Below, piece after piece: positions 58,176-64,000 of a stretch of 64,000 nucleotides of DNA. Numbering within the stretch: the stretch's first letter is position 1; each line of letters opens with the position of its first letter. Made by a program: the position numbers and the translations under genes. Under the pieces are notes generated by a model. That model worked only from the letters and a program-made list of their open reading frames with translations, did not search any database and was not told where the DNA came from. This stretch comes from UBA7672 sp963784415 (GTDB lineage Bacteria > Pseudomonadota > Alphaproteobacteria > Caulobacterales > Hyphomonadaceae), in the NCBI GenBank assembly GCA_963784415.1, contig CAWARK010000006.1, positions 301,246-365,245 on the forward strand, in the 5' to 3' direction.

Positions 58176-58397
58176 GTCCCACTCCCCGATGCCGAGAGAC
58201 TACGCCTGATTTGCTCCCGCGGGAAGCACACGCCTAAGGATCGGGGAATCACGAAAGGCGGAGATATCGTTCGCAGCGAAAGATGAATCGCCGCACTTGG
58301 CGGTTAACCGCGACCGCGCCCATGCGGCCAGCCGGATTTCGTCGACCGAGTTCATTGCGAAAGCCCGGTGCGACACCACATCCGGCTTCACGCCGTC

Positions 58398-60071
58398 TCA
58401 GGCGGCCTGCACGTCGATCACGAACGTGTCGACATGCCTGCGCAGCGTTTCCGATTGTCTCGACAGCTCGCTCGCGGCCGACAGCGTCTGGACGGAAGCC
58501 GCGCCGGTGTTCTGGGCCGCCTCGGTCACGCCGCCGATATTGGCCGAAACATTGCGCGTGCCGTTGGCTGCCTCCTGCACGTTGCGCGAGATTTCCTGCG
58601 TCGCAGCGCCCTGCTCGTGCACGGCGGCGGCGATAGCGTTGGAGACTTCATTGACCTCGGCAATGACGATGCCGATACGCTGAATGGCTTCGGCCGAACG
58701 CACACTGACGGACTGGATCTCGCCGATCTTCGACGAGATTTCCTGCGTCGCCCGCGACGTCTGTTCCGCCAGCGTCTTGACCTCGGCGGCTACGACGGCA
58801 AAGCCGCGGCCAGCCTCGCCAGCGCGGGCGCTTTCGATGGTTGCGTTGAGCGCGAGCAGGTTGGTCTGGTCAGCGATCTGGCTGATCAGCTTGACGACCT
58901 CGCCAACTTTCTGCGCCGCCTCGACCAGCGTTTTCACCTGTTCGTTTGCACTGTCCGCCTCCGTAACGGCGCGCGAGGCGGCGTTGGTTGCGACCGTGAC
59001 CTGGCGGCTGATCTCCTCGATCGAGCTCGATAGCTCCTCGCCGGCGGCGGCAACAGCCTGCACGTTTGCTGACGCCTGTTCGGAAGCCGCAGCCACGGTG
59101 GTTGCCTGGTTCGTCGCCTCCTCTGCTGCGCCTGACATCGACTGCGCCGTTGCCTCCAGTTCGGTGGCGGCCGCCGATACCGCTTGGGCGATACCCGTCA
59201 CCACGCCATTGAAAGTGGTGACGATCCCATTCATCCGTTCAGCGCGTGCAAGACGGGTTTGCTGTTCGACAGCCTGTTCCGCCTGCAAGCGAACATTTTC
59301 GGCGCCGTTTTTCTTGAAGACCTCGACGGATCTCGCCATCTGGCCGATCTCGTCATGCCTTCCGATCGCTGGAACAATGGTTTCCCAGGCGCCTCGCGCC
59401 AGCTTCGCCATCGCTTCGGTCAGCTCACCTACCGGCTTCACGACGCGCGCGCGCACGACGAAGGCGCCCATCACGATGGCGGCCAGCCCAATGCCCGCGA
59501 GGATCAGCGAGATGATCGTGTTCTGCTGGAATGCGGCAGTCGTGCCGGCGTACTCGGCCTCGACTTGGTCAACCTGCAGCTGGATCAAGCCCGCGATGGC
59601 TTCGGTGATGGGGTCGATGCCTTTGTAGAGCTCCGTCGTGACGAAGATATCCAGCGCCGGGGCATCCTGGCGTTTCATGATACCGCTGAGCCGGACAACC
59701 GCGTTGTCGGCCGTTGCCATCAGCGACTTCGCCGCCGCGACCCGGCGCGCCTCCTCATCCGTCAGCTTGGTCGATGAGTAGCCCGTCCACAGCTTCCGGA
59801 TATTCTCTTCGGCCGCAACGACCTGCTTCTCACCCTCGCCCCAGGAGAAGGCGCCGCTGCGAACCTTGTGCGTCGCATCGACAATCGAAACCGCGTAAGC
59901 GTCCGATATCTGCTTGAGATCGCGCAGAGGGATAACCCTGTCGACATAGATTGTTTCAAGGCTCTGGCTGGCGCGCGCCTGGCCGAACCAGGCGGCGATG
60001 TTGGTCAGCGCGAGCGCCAGGCCAAGTGCGCCGAGCACGACAAACAATTGCGTCTTGATGGAAAGCTTCAC
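58398..60071 (-). CDS. Methyl-accepting chemotaxis protein with HAMP domain
   Basis: 557 aa. Two helices (about 8-30 and 187-209) bracket a four-helix periplasmic domain. HAMP (VKPVGELTEAMAKLARGAW) and a long signalling domain with tip QTNLLALNATIESARAGEAG follow. The last residues (LRRHVDTFVIDVQAA) resemble the C-terminus of the globin-coupled transducer at 732 (LRKQVDGFLVSIRAA), so the two share recent ancestry in their signalling parts. Ligand unknown. Confidence 0.92.
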   Translation of the reverse strand: MKLSIKTQLFVVLGALGLALALTNIAAWFGQARASQSLETIYVDRVIPLRDLKQISDAYAVSIVDATHKVRSGAFSWGEGEKQVVAAEENIRKLWTGYSSTKLTDEEARRVAAAKSLMATADNAVVRLSGIMKRQDAPALDIFVTTELYKGIDPITEAIAGLIQLQVDQVEAEYAGTTAAFQQNTIISLILAGIGLAAIVMGAFVVRARVVKPVGELTEAMAKLARGAWETIVPAIGRHDEIGQMARSVEVFKKNGAENVRLQAEQAVEQQTRLARAERMNGIVTTFNGVVTGIAQAVSAAATELEATAQSMSGAAEEATNQATTVAAASEQASANVQAVAAAGEELSSSIEEISRQVTVATNAASRAVTEADSANEQVKTLVEAAQKVGEVVKLISQIADQTNLLALNATIESARAGEAGRGFAVVAAEVKTLAEQTSRATQEISSKIGEIQSVSVRSAEAIQRIGIVIAEVNEVSNAIAAAVHEQGAATQEISRNVQEAANGTRNVSANIGGVTEAAQNTGAASVQTLSAASELSRQSETLRRHVDTFVIDVQAA

Positions 60072-60235
60072 GAAATTTCCCCGTGCTGTGCGAGGCCATC
60101 ATGATCATCCCGGAATGAATTGATGGTAAATTTTCAGGGCCCTTTTGTTTACCTAAACGGAAGCCAACCCAGCGATCCCTCCGCGTGGCCCAACCCCTCC
60201 ACGTCGCCCACGGGGGATTCCGATGCGATGACCGC

Positions 60236-60266
60236 AAAAGCAAACGGCCCCGCTTTCGCGGGGCCG
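60236..60266 (-). terminator. Terminator after the tRNA-fMet remnant
   Basis: Stem CGGCCCCGC / GCGGGGCCG with TTTC loop, then TTTGCTTTTG on the minus strand. Duplicate of the one at 60408-60444. Confidence 0.75.
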
Positions 60267-60275
60267 CTCTCTGTT

Positions 60276-60377
60276 TGGGTGCGAGGCTAGGATTTGAACC
60301 CAGGACCTTCAGGTTATGAGCCTGACGAGGTGAGCGCAGGACGAAGCGAAGCTTCGGACAAGCGAACGGACTGCTCC
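60276..60377 (-). pseudogene. Damaged copy of tRNA-fMet
   Basis: The 3' two thirds (60276-60329) match the intact gene at 60453 almost exactly, including anticodon arm CTCATAA and T-arm. Then about 37 unrelated bases replace the D-loop part before GGAGCAGTCCG (60367-60377) resumes. The 5' acceptor strand is lost. It arose by tandem duplication of tRNA plus terminator. Confidence 0.75.
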
Positions 60378-60407
60378 GTTTGCACGACAGTGCAAAAGAG
60401 CAGCGCA

Positions 60408-60444
60408 CAAAAGCAAACGGCCCCGCGATAACCTGCGGGGCCGT
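60408..60444 (-). terminator. Terminator of the rRNA operon / tRNA-fMet
   Basis: Stem ACGGCCCCGC / GCGGGGCCGT with an 8-base loop, followed by TTGCTTTTG on the minus strand, just past the tRNA 3' end. Confidence 0.8.
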
Positions 60445-60452
60445 TCTCTGTT

Positions 60453-60529
<77 letters not shown>

Positions 60530-60739
60530 TCACCGATTTACGATCAGCGTCCGATACGCCGATCATATCCCTTGCCGCTTCCGGACATAAGCCCAGAAAT
60601 GACTTCGCGGCCCACTCCGGCCGATGTGGACGAGGTCCACACACAACCGGCCGAGCCGCGTCTCTCACACCCGGGAAGGATGCAAGATCTTGAAGGAGGC
60701 CTCGCTCTTTTCAGAGCGATGATTGCAGTCGGCTTGGCA

Positions 60740-60857
60740 GACCTGGCAGCGACCTACTCTCCCGTACCTTGAGGCACAGTACCATTGGCGCTGGGGGACT
60801 TAACGACCGAGTTCGGAATGGGATCGGGTGGGGAACCCCCGCTAAAACCACCAGGTC
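60740..60857 (-). rRNA. rrf: 5S ribosomal RNA
   Basis: Begins GACCTGGTGGTTTTAGCGGG and carries the standard CGATCCCATTCCGAACTCGG loop region; the ends ACCTGG/CCAGGT pair. Ends are set by comparison with the family and may be off by a few bases. Confidence 0.93.
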
Positions 60858-60994
60858 AGCAAAGCCGACCGCAAAATTACAACAACCGATCGTCTGACGA
60901 TCGAGATTTTAAATCTACTCCGAACGAAAGACTAGTGTTCGGAGAGATATGTACGGGCGACATGTTCGTCGCCACGTATGGGTCTTGAAAGTGT

Positions 60995-63764
<2,770 letters not shown>

Positions 63765-64000
63765 CTCAACAAAACCCATACGTGGTGAAGAACATGCCCG
63801 CGTTATTCGCATAACGGCAGTCACGCCTCCCGCGTCCACATATGGTCGATTTGGTTAGACGATTAGTTGTTGTAAAAAGTCTGCCCTTTTGGGGGAGCGC
63901 TGGGTTACAGCGCCGGGCAGACGGCCTCCTTCACGATGTCAATTCAACGAACGCGACCGAAGCCGGGTTCATCGAAACTGATGAGTGGAAATGATTGCGA
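63765..64000 (-). other. 16S-23S spacer (partial)
   Basis: Spacer upstream of the 23S gene, without a visible tRNA up to the window edge. It probably holds the processing stems; the Ile and Ala tRNAs expected in the spacer would be beyond the edge. Confidence 0.6.

Overview
The window looks like chromosomal DNA of an alphaproteobacterium, most likely in or near Caulobacterales/Hyphomonadaceae. The evidence is high GC with C/G-ending codons, the argH - lptM - lysA - TIGR02302 block, an rRNA operon ending 23S-5S-tRNA-fMet, several TonB-dependent receptors, and a globin-coupled chemotaxis transducer. The genus cannot be fixed from the sequence. There is no phage, insertion sequence, CRISPR array or plasmid replication gene.

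1-17 kb: the start of a membrane protein; a globin-coupled chemotaxis transducer; a coupled cluster of DUF2306, a PhyH-like dioxygenase and 3-hydroxyisobutyrate dehydrogenase; mmsA and an acyl-CoA dehydrogenase (with mmsB, valine/isobutyrate catabolism); a secreted C-H-N triad peptidase-like protein; an LPMO-like secreted protein; and the two enzymes of glutathione-dependent formaldehyde oxidation (class III alcohol dehydrogenase and S-formylglutathione hydrolase). 17-31 kb: an H-NS-type protein, tRNA-Met, an L-2-hydroxyglutarate-oxidase-like flavoprotein, dodecin, a giant indolepyruvate ferredoxin oxidoreductase divergent from an Lrp regulator, uvrB with a diverged second copy of its 3' end, a TonB receptor and tandem glycine-zipper lipoproteins.

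31-48 kb: a MORN-repeat protein, an S33 peptidase, two tandem secreted paralogs of unknown function, a TlpA-like thioredoxin divergent from argH, cytochrome b561, small enzymes and membrane proteins, LptM, lysA, the TIGR02302 protein with a Gln/Gly repeat tract, and a Sel1-repeat protein. 48-60 kb: feoAB with a Fur-like box, a three-gene ABC exporter, a DUF2946 / TonB receptor / PepSY metal-uptake cluster (copper is my inference), and a HAMP chemotaxis transducer. 60-64 kb: the 3' part of an rRNA operon on the minus strand (ITS, 23S, 5S, tRNA-fMet), followed by a damaged copy of the same tRNA.

About eight genes carry apparent frameshifts, mostly single extra bases, although the reading frames are otherwise well conserved. 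This looks more like residual insertion errors in a long-read assembly than true decay, so those genes are described as their repaired products and marked as broken.
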